From: Humulus lupulus
Lineage: Eukaryota > Streptophyta > Magnoliopsida > Rosales > Cannabaceae
Direction of reading: 5' to 3'
DNA: 64,000 nucleotides
Assembly: GCF_963169125.1 (NCBI RefSeq)
Contig: NC_084802.1
Span: 116,068,903-116,132,902, forward strand
The position numbers and the translations under genes were made by a program. The notes beneath the pieces are model-generated. The model was not told where the DNA came from. It did no database searches and saw nothing but the letters and a program-made list of their open reading frames with translations. Below, in pieces: positions 1 through 9,662 of the stretch (its first letter is position 1; every line of letters begins with the position of its first letter).

Positions 1-374
1 TGACAGCGACCCAAAACGTTACACAGAATAACCAGTTCGGTGGAGGCAAGAGAAAAGGGAACGGCGAGGGCAACCAGCACGGCCCAAAGAAGAATAAGTC
101 CATAGAAAAATTTAAGCCGGTCTACGTGACTTATACGGAGCTCACCCACTCTAGGGACAACATCATCCTAGCAAACTCTACTCGCCTCCCCTGGAAGAAG
201 CCAGAGCCGTTAAAGCACCAGAAGGGGAAGCGAGACACCTCCAAGTTTTGCCGTTTCCACAACGGCGTTGGCCACAATACCGATGATTGTAGACACCTGA
301 AAGATGAGATCGAGACTCTCATCAGAGCCGGCCCCTTGGCTCAGTATGCGCGGAACAGGGTTCAAGCAAGCTGA
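1..374 (+). pseudogene. Tat copy 1 gag C-terminus with zinc knuckle
   Basis: This is the C-terminal end of a gag capsid/nucleocapsid protein; its start is outside the window. A basic stretch rich in Lys and Arg (about 40-110) is followed by a knuckle-like motif FCRFHNGVGHNTDDC at about 247-291. This is the Cys-x2-His-x5-His-x4-Cys pattern usual in Tat gag, where it should bind genomic RNA. The frame ends at a TGA at 372-374. The same frame reopens into the protease, so the stop is probably a lesion or a remnant of a single gag-pro frame. Copy 2 carries the same region at about 16190-16530. Confidence 0.75.
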
Positions 375-584
375 CCTGCTCCGGAAGTCCCGGTCAGTCA
401 TCCCGGGTCTCGAGTAGATCAAGACGTCCCTCCTCCAGTGATAGGAGGAGAGATATCCACAATCTCTGGAGGACCTCATTTGGCTGGCATGAGTAGGGGT
501 TCCCAAAAGAGGTACGTCAACGAACTCAAGGCTCATAATGGAGCAGAGTTCGTCCCCGAGTAGCATCTGCCAAAGCAGCAGTGA

Positions 585-1250
585 TTGGATAGGCAACCAA
601 TCATTTTTACTGAAGAAGATGCTAGCCACGTTCAGTTCCCTCATAACGACCCTCTGGTCATAGCAATGCAGCTCGCTAATCGGAAGGTTAGGAGAGTGCT
701 GATCGATAATGGGAGCTCGGTGAACCTACTATTCTGGTCCACGCTGGAGAAGATGGGTTTGACTGTCGTCGAGTTGAAGGCGACCTCCATGATGCTGGAT
801 GGTTTCTCGGGAGAAGGATCAGTGGCTATAGGGACGATCGAGCTGGTGATCACCTTAGGAGAGGGACCTCAGACAGTCTCAAAACTCCTCGAGTTCGTGG
901 TCATCAACTGCCCCGCTGCATACAATGCCATTTTGGGTCGACCTACGCTTATAGCTTTTGAAGCCATCACCTCCGTCTGCCACCTCGCGCTGAAATTCCC
1001 TTCCTCCACAGGGATATGCACAGTCCGTGGCGATCAGCTTGCTGCTAGGGAATCCTACAACATTTCCATGAAGGGAAAATTGAAACCCGGGCAGTTAGTA
1101 ATGGCCATCCAAGGTGGAGAAAAGGAATCTCAGGAACCTTTGCCTAATCCTGAGATTGAAAAATCTCAGAGCACCGAAGGGGAAAGTATCGCCCTAAGTG
1201 AGGATATTGACCCCCGAAGGCGAGGACAAGTCCGAGCTCCAAGCTATTGA
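585..1250 (+). pseudogene. Tat copy 1 aspartic protease region
   Basis: This 221-residue open stretch contains a retroviral-type aspartic protease core. The catalytic motif reads IDNGSSVNLLF (about residues 40-51), with Asn in place of the usual Ser/Thr after Asp, followed about 70 residues later by the flap and hydrophobic segment AILGRPTL. The protease would cut the gag-pol polyprotein. The frame is the same as gag, but TAG and TGA codons near 561 and 582 lie between them; the homologous positions in copy 2 encode Gln or Arg. The 3' end overlaps the RT frame at 1198, so a frameshift separates pro from RT. Confidence 0.7.
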
Positions 1251-2680
1251 AGAGCTCGAGGAAGTAAATATCGATCTGCAAAATCCCTCACGGATGGTTA
1301 AGCTCGGGAAAGACCTCTGTGGCAAGAGGAAGGCGGAGCTGATCAAATTTCTGCAGGATAACATGGATGTGTTCGCATGGTCGCACGAGGACATGGTGGG
1401 AATCAGTCCGAATGTCATCATGCACACCCTTCATTTGGATAAGAGCGTTCCTGCAAAGTCCCAAAAACAGAGGCGCCTGGGAACAACTCTGGCTGAGGCC
1501 TTAGAAGAAGAAGTAGCCCGGCTCAAGAAATGCGGCTTTATCCGTGAAGCCAAGTTTCTGGTTTGGGTCGCCAATCCCGTGCTGGTCCCGAAGCCCAACG
1601 GGAAATGGCGGACCTGCATCGACTTCTCCGATCTGAATAAAGCCTGCCCCAAAGATTGTTTTCCCTTGCCAAGGATCGACCAATTAGTGGACGCCACGGC
1701 GGGGCACGAGCTCATGTCCTTCATGGATGCGTATTCAGGCTATAATCAGATCGCCATGAACCTGGTGGACCAGGAGCACACCAGCTTCATGACCCCAACT
1801 AACGTCTATTGTTACAAGGTCATGCCGTTCGGGCTGAAGAACGCCAGAGCTACATACCAGAGACTAGTGAATAGAATGTTTGCCAATCAGATCGGGAAGA
1901 ATATGGAAGTGTACGTTGATGACATGCTGGTCAAGTCAAAGACTGCCGATAGCCACATTTCCGACCTGGAGGAATGCTTCAAGATACTAAGAGAATACGA
2001 CATGAGGCTTAACCCACAGAAGTGCACTTTCGGGGTCGCGTCTGGAAAATTCCTGGGTTTCATTGTCAACATTAGAGGAATCGAGGCAAACCCTGATAAG
2101 ATCAGAACATTACTCGAGCTTCCATCACCGAGGTCGCGTAAGGATGTTCAAGGCCTGACAGGAAGGGTGGCAGCCCTCAATCGGTTTATTTCAAAATCCA
2201 TCAACAAGTGCCTGCCATTCTACAACCTGCTCTGAGGAAATAAGAAGTTCGAGTGGACAGAGGAGTGCGAAAGTGCTTTCCTCGACCTCAAGGCACATCT
2301 GGCCGGGCCGCCCGTATTGTCCAAACCAAAAGCAGGAGAGCCTTTTTTCCTTTACCTAGCTGTCACAGAGGATGCAGCTAGTGTCGTATTGGTCAGAGAA
2401 GAAGACTAGGTTCAAAAACCAGTCTATTACATCAGCAAGAGACTTCTCGGAGCCGAATCCCGATACCGTTGACGGAAAAATTGGCGTTCTGTCTTATCAC
2501 GGCCTCCCGAAAGCTCAGGCCGTATTTCCAGTCCCACTCAATACACGTCATGACCGATCAACCTTTAAGGCAGGTTTTGCAAAATCCTGAGGCATCGGGA
2601 CGCCTGTTGAAGTGGACTATCGAGCTCAGTCAGTTCGAGATTCTGTGACTCCATGAACTGCTATAAAGAGTCAGGCCCTG
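1198..2680 (+). pseudogene. Tat copy 1 reverse transcriptase and first RNase H
   Basis: The open stretch 1198-2235 encodes a Ty3-type reverse transcriptase. It has the entry motif PVLVPKPNGKWRTCIDFSDL, the segment FMDAYSGYNQI, and the catalytic YVDD box at about 1912-1923 (tyrosine, valine, two aspartates), followed by the thumb motif FLGFIVNIRGIEANPDKI. A TGA at 2233-2235 sits where copy 2 has Arg (LLRGNKKFEW), after which the connection and RNase H sequence continue with more stops, such as a TAG at about 2407, and shifted frames to about 2680. The catalytic RT residues are intact here, unlike copy 2. Confidence 0.85.
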
Positions 2681-2689
2681 GCCGATTTT

Positions 2690-3163
2690 GTGGCAGAGTG
2701 TACAGGATTCAGGGAGGATCCAGTGGAAGGGTCACCCCAAGTCACCTCGACCCAGGCGTCATGGAAGATCTTCGTGGATGACTCATCTAATGAGAACGGC
2801 TCTGGGGCTGGAATAATTTTGATATCCCTAGAAGGGCATAGATTCCACTCGGCACTGAGATTCGGATTCAAGGCCTCCAACAATGAGGCCGAATACGAAG
2901 CTTTGCTGGCCGTGCTAAGGGTAGCCCAGGAGCTAAAGGCCAGCTCCGTTCAGTGCTTCAGCGATTCCCAGCTCGTGGTAAACCAGGGGCTAGGTGAGTA
3001 TCATGCACGGGGAGCCAAGATGACCGCTTACCCGGCCAAGGTAAAAGTCGAACTATCCGCATTTGAGCGAGGCTCAATCGAACAGATACCTTGGGAGCAG
3101 AATGCTAACGCAGACGCCCTTGCCAAGCTCGCGACCTCTGGGGAGACGGAGGCTTTGGGGTAG
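2690..3163 (+). pseudogene. Tat copy 1 second (archaeal-type) RNase H
   Basis: This 157-residue stretch reads as an RNase H fold separate from the one following RT. The four acidic positions are recognisable: Asp in IFVDDSS, Glu in NNEAEYEALL, Asp in FSDSQLVVNQ and Asp in NANADALAKLA. An additional archaeal-type RNase H between RNase H and integrase is a known hallmark of Tat elements. It is presumed to remove RNA from the RNA-DNA hybrid during reverse transcription. The domain itself looks complete, but its surroundings are broken, so I treat it as part of a pseudogene. Confidence 0.8.
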
Positions 3164-4475
3164 TACCGATAGAGTTCTTGGAGAAACCAAGCATAGAAGA
3201 GGTCGGGGCGGAGGTCGATATGATTGACGCCTGACCGACCTGGATGACCCCCCTCCTCGAGTATCTCACCAAAGGAAAGTTACCCGAGGGACGTAATGAC
3301 GCACGACGGGTACTGTACCAGGCTCCAAGGTATATGATAGTAGATGGGGTGCTGTACTGACGTGGGCATTCCCCACCCCTCTTACGATGTGTTTTTCCAG
3401 GTGAGACAAAGGCCATCTTACAGGAAGTGCACGAGGGTTTTTGCGGGGATCACACTGGGGGCAAAGCTTGGCCCTAAAAGTCTTAAGGCAAGGGTATTAC
3501 TGGCCCACTCTATCAAAGGACTCGATCTCATATGTCAAGAAATGTGACAAGTGCCAGCGATTCGTCACAGTTGTCCGAGCTCCCCCAGTCGAGCTGAAGA
3601 TGATCTCGTCCCCATGGCCATTTGTGGTCTGGGGAATCGACTTGGTTGGCACCCTCCCTACTGGAAAGGGCGGGGTCCGCTACGCTGTGGTAGCTATTGA
3701 CTACTTCACGAAGTGGGCTGAGGCAGAACCTTTGGCAACAATCACTTCCAAGAAAGTCCTCGACTTCGTGGTCAAGAGCATTATCTGCCGATTCAAGCTG
3801 CCAAAGAAAATCGTATCCGACAATGGGACTCAGTTCGACAGCGACCTCTTCACCGAATTTTGTGAAAGGTACGGAATTGTGAAAAGCTTCTCATCTGTGG
3901 CCTATCCCCAGGCAAATGGCCTGGTCGAGGCTGTCAATAAGATGCTAAAGGCGAGCCTTAAGAAGAGACTAGACGAAGCCAAGGGGATCTGGCCAGAACA
4001 GCTCCCCCAGCTTCTGTGGGCATACTGGACCTCGCATCGGACTCCTACGAATCATACTCCTTTCTCCCTGACTTTTGGGAGTGAGGCAGTCCTCCCTGTC
4101 GAGATTAAGGTATCTTCGCATAGAGTCTAGGCGTATGACCAGGACCACAACCACGAACTACTTTGCGCGTCCCTCGACCTAATTGATGAAAGACGAGAAG
4201 ATTCGCAGCTTCAGCTCGCGCATTACCAGCAAAAAATCACTCGTTATTTCAACTCAAAGGTCAAAAAATGCGCCTTTAGCATTGGTGACCTAGTCCTCAG
4301 GAGAGTCTTCTTGGCCGGTAAGGATCCCAAAGATGGAGTATTGGGACCGAACTGGGAAGGTCCATATCAAATCACCGAGCTCATAAAGGAAGGAACTTAC
4401 AAATTAGCTCGGCTCAATGGAGAAGCAGTCCCACGAGCCTGGAACGCCATCCATTTGAAGAAATATTATCAGTAA
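3164..4475 (+). pseudogene. Tat copy 1 integrase
   Basis: The N-terminal zinc-binding part is split by a TGA near 3234 (where copy 2 has Arg), a TGA near 3358 (Gln in copy 2) and a frameshift around 3458-3475. From 3441 a 229-residue stretch carries the catalytic core: KKCDKCQRF, then Asp in VWGIDLVG, Asp in VSDNGTQF and Glu in NGLVEAVNK, making the DDE triad. A TAG at about 4128 interrupts the C-terminal part, which continues in sequence to about 4475 and ends NAIHLKKYYQ. This enzyme inserts the cDNA copy into host DNA. The copy-2 equivalent is 19237-20636. Confidence 0.82.
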
Positions 4476-4614
4476 CACCCTTGTAAGGCTTAAAAGCCAC
4501 CTTTTTTTTTTAGCAATGAGAATTAAATCTTTGTTTATTATTGCGTATATTTGTGGATGTAATCTCAAGTAACCATGAAAGACCCTTTCCTAGTTACTTG
4601 GGAGGCATATGGTG
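4476..4614 (+). other. Tat copy 1 pol-to-repeat spacer
   Basis: This is untranslated DNA directly after the integrase stop. It includes a T-run and a stretch (GTTACTTGGGAGGCATATG) that matches the equivalent place in copy 2 near 20806-20823. It has no coding potential. Confidence 0.6.
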
Positions 4615-5230
4615 CCTGGATATAACCAGGTCTCCTTAAAGGCTTAGAAGTTGATTCAAATCGATTGATCGTTGTTTTTCTTAAAAAATACGAGATATTG
4701 ATAAAGGATTAACGCGAACTAAGTCCTATCCTGGATATAACCAGGTCGCCTTAAAGTCTTAGAAGTTGATTCAAATCGATTGATCGTTGCTTTTCTTAAA
4801 AAACACGAGATATTTATAAAGGATTAACGCGAACTAAGTCCTATCCTGGATATAACCAGGTCGGTTTAAAACTTAGAAGTTGATTCAAATTGATTAATCG
4901 GTGTTTTTCTTAAAAAGCACAAGATATTAGTCAAGAATTAACACGAAATAAGTTTTCAAACGAATGTCCTGGACATAACCAGGTCTCAAAATTTAGAAGT
5001 TGATTCAAATTGATTAATCGGTGTTTTTCTTAAAAAGCACAAGATATTAGTCAAGAATTAACATGAACTAAGTTTTCAAACTAACGTCCTGGACATAACC
5101 AGGTCCTAAAACTTAGAAGTTAATTCAAGATTGATTGATCGTTGTTTTTTCTAAAGAGCATGAGATATTATATCAAGAATTAATGTGGCCAAAGTTTTCA
5201 AGGCAATGTCCGGGGAGCAACCAGGACTTA
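4615..5230 (+). repeat. 3' UTR tandem repeat, about 115-123 bp per unit
   Basis: Six diverged units start with CCTGGATATAACCAGG or a variant at 4615, 4730, 4845, 4968, 5088 and 5210, giving periods of 115, 115, 123, 120 and 122 bp. Each unit starts with a short imperfect palindrome (CCTGG...CCAGG) followed by a conserved TTAGAAGTTGATTCAA block. The same kind of repeat is present, further diverged, in copy 2 at about 20866-21330. Tandem repeats between pol and the 3' LTR are common in Tat elements. Confidence 0.85.
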
Positions 5231-5409
5231 TCTTAAGAAAAAGATAAACAAACTAATACTATTACCGAAGTGCATAGAGGCAAAAGGATATAAACCAATT
5301 AAAAGCAAAAATTGATAAAGACAATTGTCTCGAGGTGAAAAAACCTCATACAAAAATTACAAAAGAAAATATATATAATAAATGTGTTCAAAAAAGAAAA
5401 AGAAAGGCC

Positions 5410-7266
5410 CTAGGCCCCACCGGGCTGCTCCGTTGGGGTCGCCTTCTCACCCTCCTGCTCGGCCACTGCGGAGGTCTCCCCGGTCTCAGAGGGCGCCTCT
5501 TGCTGAAGACGAACTTTAAACCCCTCTAGGAAGGGCTCCCAGACATCCTCTCCTAGGAAGGAGAAGTCGTCCGGGTTAAAGACCCAGCACTGGTATAGCA
5601 TGTCCTCCATGGCTGAGCTGGAAGCCGCCTTCTCCTTTTCCAAGGCGACCTTTGCCTCCTCGACCTCAGTTTTTGCAGAGTCTAGCGCGGCCAGGGCAGT
5701 CCTAGCCTCCTCGAGTTCAGCCATTACAGTGGCTAGGGCGGCCTTGTTAGCCTCGGCCTCTTTCAGCTTGGGGCGGGACGCGTCCAGCTCAGCCCGCGTG
5801 GCCGCCAAGGCATCCTTGGCCTCCTGTTCCTGCTTTTGGGCAGTCTTCAGGGCGACCAAGGTAGTTTTCTGGGAGGCCAAAACAGCATGATGCTCGCCCC
5901 TCATGTCCTCGAGGCGAGCCTTGGACCAGGATCTGCTCCGGTGAAGAGCCAAGGCATCCTACAAAGCAAAGAGGCAACTGCCTTAGAAAAAAAAAAGAAA
6001 GAACGTGCGATGCATGATAACCAAAGAGTACAAAACATAAAGCTAGCTTACCGTTAGAGCCATTCCCAGTGAAGACTCCATCACGCTCTTCGGGCTCCTT
6101 CTTTCGATCGCCCGCAGGTCCCTTTCGGTGGCGCTGTAGTAGTGGTCGACGGTGTAGGTTGTCGTCTCGTACACCGTCCCCCAAAAGATGTCAGGAATTT
6201 TCTCCAAGGGCTGGGGGTCCACCGGAATGCGCACCTCGGGGACTGTGGTCGCTAAAATCTCGGGCTCCGCTTCCATATCCCGAACAAAGGCGGGAGCTCG
6301 TGGAGGGGGCGGGGGCATCTTCTCCACTACGGCAGGAGGTGGAGGTACCTTGGTCGGGGCAGCTGGGGTTTGGTCCTTCCCCTTTGTAGGGGACTTGGAT
6401 GGTGTCCCAGCGGCTTTCTTCGCCACTCGGAGCTTCTTCATTTTGGGTCCAGAGGCCCTAGCAGAAGAGTTCCCTCCGGTGAACATAGCTCGCAGGTCTT
6501 TGTTCCCGGGCTGAGACATCTCCTCTGGAAAAACAAAGACAACATTAGTATACAAGTAAGCATTTATGCAAGAACAACAAAAATAAGGGGGAAAAAGCGG
6601 AACTCAAGTATATATATTGAAAGGGATCCTACCCCCCGAGCTAGAAGAGGAATCTATGGTCACGACCATCGGCCCCGGAGCTCCTGCGGGGGAATCCAAG
6701 ACAATGACTTCGCGAGCTAGAACAGGTGCTGGGTCCGAATCTGGTTCGGGACTAGACTCTTCTATGTACTTCCTAAGACCCAGAGCTACAGTACCCTCCC
6801 GAAGAGAGGGCCACAACTGGAGATTAGTCCCATACTCCTCAAAGAAGGCCGACCTAAAGGCTAAGGTGTTGTCTACGACTACAGTACCCCTAGGGCGGCT
6901 ACTCTTGTAATCTAGCATAAGCCGGTCGACACACTGGAGTAGGGTTACGTAGAGGTCTGGGTCGTTTTGATGGCGGTGGACGGGCAGGTTGGGATTAAAC
7001 CTATCTAACCGAGGATCGGCGGTGGCCCTATCTAAGCCCCTGAACATGTAAGGATAACCTTGCCCAGAGGGACCTACGACTGCTCCAGACCGGATCCTCT
7101 CCTCGTCTGTTCCTTGGGCGACCTCCAGCGCCCGCTTCCTCCTCGTCCTTACGAGGGGCACCTCGTCCTCCTCGTCCTCATCCTCTCCTTCCCCCGCGGC
7201 CTCCTCCTCGGGGATGGGCCTCATCTAGCGAGCTGGGGGAGGCTCCCGGGGACTCCTCAGGGCTCC
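5410..7266 (-). pseudogene. Tat copy 1 antisense gene (three exons, coiled-coil protein)
   Basis: This gene runs opposite to pol. Three exons can be read with consensus borders. Exon A is about 7224-6633 (acidic N-terminal part, 5' end truncated at the element break). Exon B is 6524-6053/6052 (Lys- and Pro-rich, then an IPDIFWGTVYETTTYTVDHY region). Exon C is 5958-5410 (a long Ala/Glu/Lys coiled coil, then an acidic tail). The donor after 6633 is GTAGG, the acceptor before 6524 is TTTCCAG, the donor at 6051 is GTAAGC and the acceptor before 5958 is TTTGTAG. Antisense ORFs at this place are known in several Tat elements; their function is not established. Copy 2 has the homologous gene with its N-terminal domain at 23579-24252. 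Here that domain is lost. Confidence 0.7.
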
Positions 7267-8235
7267 AATAAGTTATCATAAATTTAACAAATAAATTTAC
7301 TAACTTATTAATTCCTCATGACTCCATTAAAGACTCAGAATTACACTCTTGAATTCAGAGAACGCTCTAATATCAATACATATACGTTATTAGTTATCCA
7401 TTATTACAACCATAATTATCACTCATTTCTCTATAGACGGTCTACAATGAGATGGGACTAAAATACCGTTTTACCCCTCGTTGTATTTTATCATTAAAAC
7501 ACTTAGTTCCTTGAATGATATTTCAGTAAACTAATATTAATTACTGAAATGAGATCTCTATCATTTAGCACCTGGAACCAAACTAAAAGGAAACCATCAT
7601 TTTACTTCTTCATCAGAAGTTATAGATGTTCATATCTATGATTAGCACTCCCACTCAATTATACTACCGAGTTCCCAAGATGTAAGTATGGGCTAGTCCG
7701 TAGGGTAAGCTGGTAATGATCAAGTCAAAGAACTCAAACAATACAGCATGTTAGAGTACTAACCACACAGAATTGAGATTGAATTGACATATGGTCAACT
7801 ATATGATATGACTAGAATAGATAATAATGACATGTTTACTTATCTTACTTACTATCAATATCGGTCCATTCCGATGTAACAAATACAACAAATCTTATCT
7901 TCTTTGCTAATGTTCTAGAAAGAACATAACACTACAATGTGTAAGTAGATCATATCATAGATTGGCAAGTTAGTGTAAATCTTGTGCACTGACTAATCTT
8001 AGGACTAACTTATTTTGAACATATAATCATATTTATATTCCACTCTGATTACGTCACTATAAATATGATTAGCTATATGCTTAGGATTTAATAGAAGTTT
8101 ATATTAAACAAATAATCATGAAAATAAAACATGTGAGCAAAGTGATTAACCAAGTCAAAAAATGATTTCTGTTCTTTTATTGATAATAAAATGAGATTAC
8201 AAAGAAATTGAGTTTTAATTAGGGCATAAAACCCA
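7264..8235 (-). repeat. Truncated Ty1/copia-type LTR fragment
   Basis: Read on the - strand, this starts TGGGTTTTATGCCC (8235 downward), followed by an AATTTCTTTGTAATCTCATT stretch, and it contains a segment complementary to ACTCCCACTCAATTATACTA (about 7650). Such sequence is typical of a common plant copia LTR. It runs into the antisense gene of the Tat copy at about 7264-7268 with no TSD, so it is a fragment or a recombination junction, not an intact solo LTR. The family assignment is from memory of similar LTRs and is tentative. Confidence 0.5.
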
Positions 8236-9260
8236 AATATTCTCGACCAGCTCTCAAAATTTCATGTCGTTTATTGCCATATGTCCTCTTCAAATGTCAC
8301 GTCATCGTGTCCAAATTTGGGTTAAACATCAATGATTTGGAGGATTCTGATGTAGATTATCATGTTATTAATGAAGTTGTCAAGACAAGGAAGATAAGAA
8401 ACCAAATTGTTGATGATCGTAATGAAGTTAGTGATGATGGAAATACTATATATGGTTTCATATTTTGGAGAATCATGAATTATATTATGTCTTTCACTTA
8501 TTCACTAGATATAATATTTATTGTCGATCTAAAATAAATCAACAAATTTTTTCTTATAAAAGATATATATTCCCAAAAAGCAAAAGGTCACGATTTATAT
8601 TATATCACTCATTTAGTGAAAATGCTGAACACTCCTTAAGGTATAAATTCCCCACCCTAAAAATATAAAATCTTAAAAAAGTATATAAAATGAACCCAAG
8701 AAAAAAGGATTTTTTTAGTAATACGGTTAAGAAAAGCTTTATTTTCAGTTATATGGTAAATAAAAAAAAAACACAAAATTACATGAAGTGAGGTTTTGTG
8801 TTCAAAATTACGGTTTTCTCTTCTCCTTCTTCTCAACCAGTGACAACCATTGTCGACGACAATGAGAGCTTCAATTTTCAACAGAAAATTAATCACACTA
8901 AATCCAAATCACGATAATAACTACTAAATTGCGACTATTTCGAATTCCAGCCATGTACCCCTTCATCTTCCTTTTGAACCCATTAAATAAATAAAAATTT
9001 TACTTTCGGTTGCAAACTTGGAGAAACTTGTTGTGAGAATCAAGTACAGTAATTTCCCTCTTTTTTAAGTACATATATATTTATATTATAGTATATAATT
9101 GTTTAGAGTTTGTGTTTGGGTATAACAGGTTGCTATGATTTAGAAGGCTCTGCCCAGAATTTGAACAAGAGCATTGGCAAAGTGAGGTTGGTTATCTTGA
9201 TTTACTTCTTTTTAATTTCACTTTAATTTTGCTATTTATTTAATTATTGAATGGGGTTGC
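8236..9260. other. AT-rich intergenic DNA without recognised genes
   Basis: This is AT-rich sequence with an 87-codon open frame at 8274-8537 (+) that shows no domain I recognise and no coding-like composition. Poly-A/T runs and a CT-rich stretch near 8815-8835 are present. I see no TIR, LTR or RNA gene that I can support. Confidence 0.5.
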
Positions 9261-9662
9261 ACATAAGGTTTAAGTTGCAACCACTTTTGAAACTTTTGGA
9301 ACTTATGGGCATCGTTTGAAACCTAATTTGCAAACTTTGCAACCTCTGTTGATGTAGCTATTGGTTTGTAACCTCTTTGTGGTAACATCTGTCGCATCTT
9401 TTGAAACCTGATGTGCAGCCTCTATAACCTTAATTTGGAAATAAGATTTTATAAGTTGTTTTACTTGCATACAAGGTTGTTTAAGCTATTTTTTTTAATT
9501 GCTTTAGTTGCATTTGAGGTGCATGGGGTTACATTCAAGGTTGTTCTGAGTTACTTTAGGTTGTATTAGGCTTGCATAAGTATGGATGATTCACATAATG
9601 AGGTTGCAATATTTGCTTAATTAAACTAAATTTGCAAATGAGTTCTTAAAAGTTTTTTATTG
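9261..9662. repeat. Degenerate 21-bp repeat field, left part
   Basis: Imperfect units built on GCAACCTCTGTTG/GCAACCTTTTGAAAC recur, and from about 9480 a second variant, GGTTGCATTTGAGG, takes over. This is the same field as 11855-13540 and 26017-26095, split by two retroelement insertions. Confidence 0.65.

Larger units (their letters stand above)
1..7266 (+). mobile_element. Ty3/gypsy Tat-lineage LTR retrotransposon, copy 1 (both ends missing)
   Basis: The domain order is gag, protease, reverse transcriptase, RNase H, a second archaeal-type RNase H, integrase, a repeat-rich 3' UTR and an antisense gene. This order, with two RNase H domains and an antisense ORF, is typical of the plant Tat clade. 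The 5' LTR and most of gag lie outside the window. The right side stops near 7266, in the middle of the antisense gene, against unrelated copia-LTR-like sequence, so no 3' LTR is present. Its coding frames align throughout with the complete copy at 13541-26011, but they are more GC-rich and carry fewer lesions. Several in-frame stops and at least one frameshift make it non-functional. Confidence 0.85.

Noticed and set aside
5600..5890. Ala/Ser-rich open frame on the + strand
   Set aside because: It is the mirror of the coiled-coil exon on the - strand of the Tat antisense gene.
8274..8537. 87-codon frame with an Asp/Val-rich sequence
   Set aside because: No domain, no neighbouring signals and an AT-driven composition. 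I could not support it as a gene.
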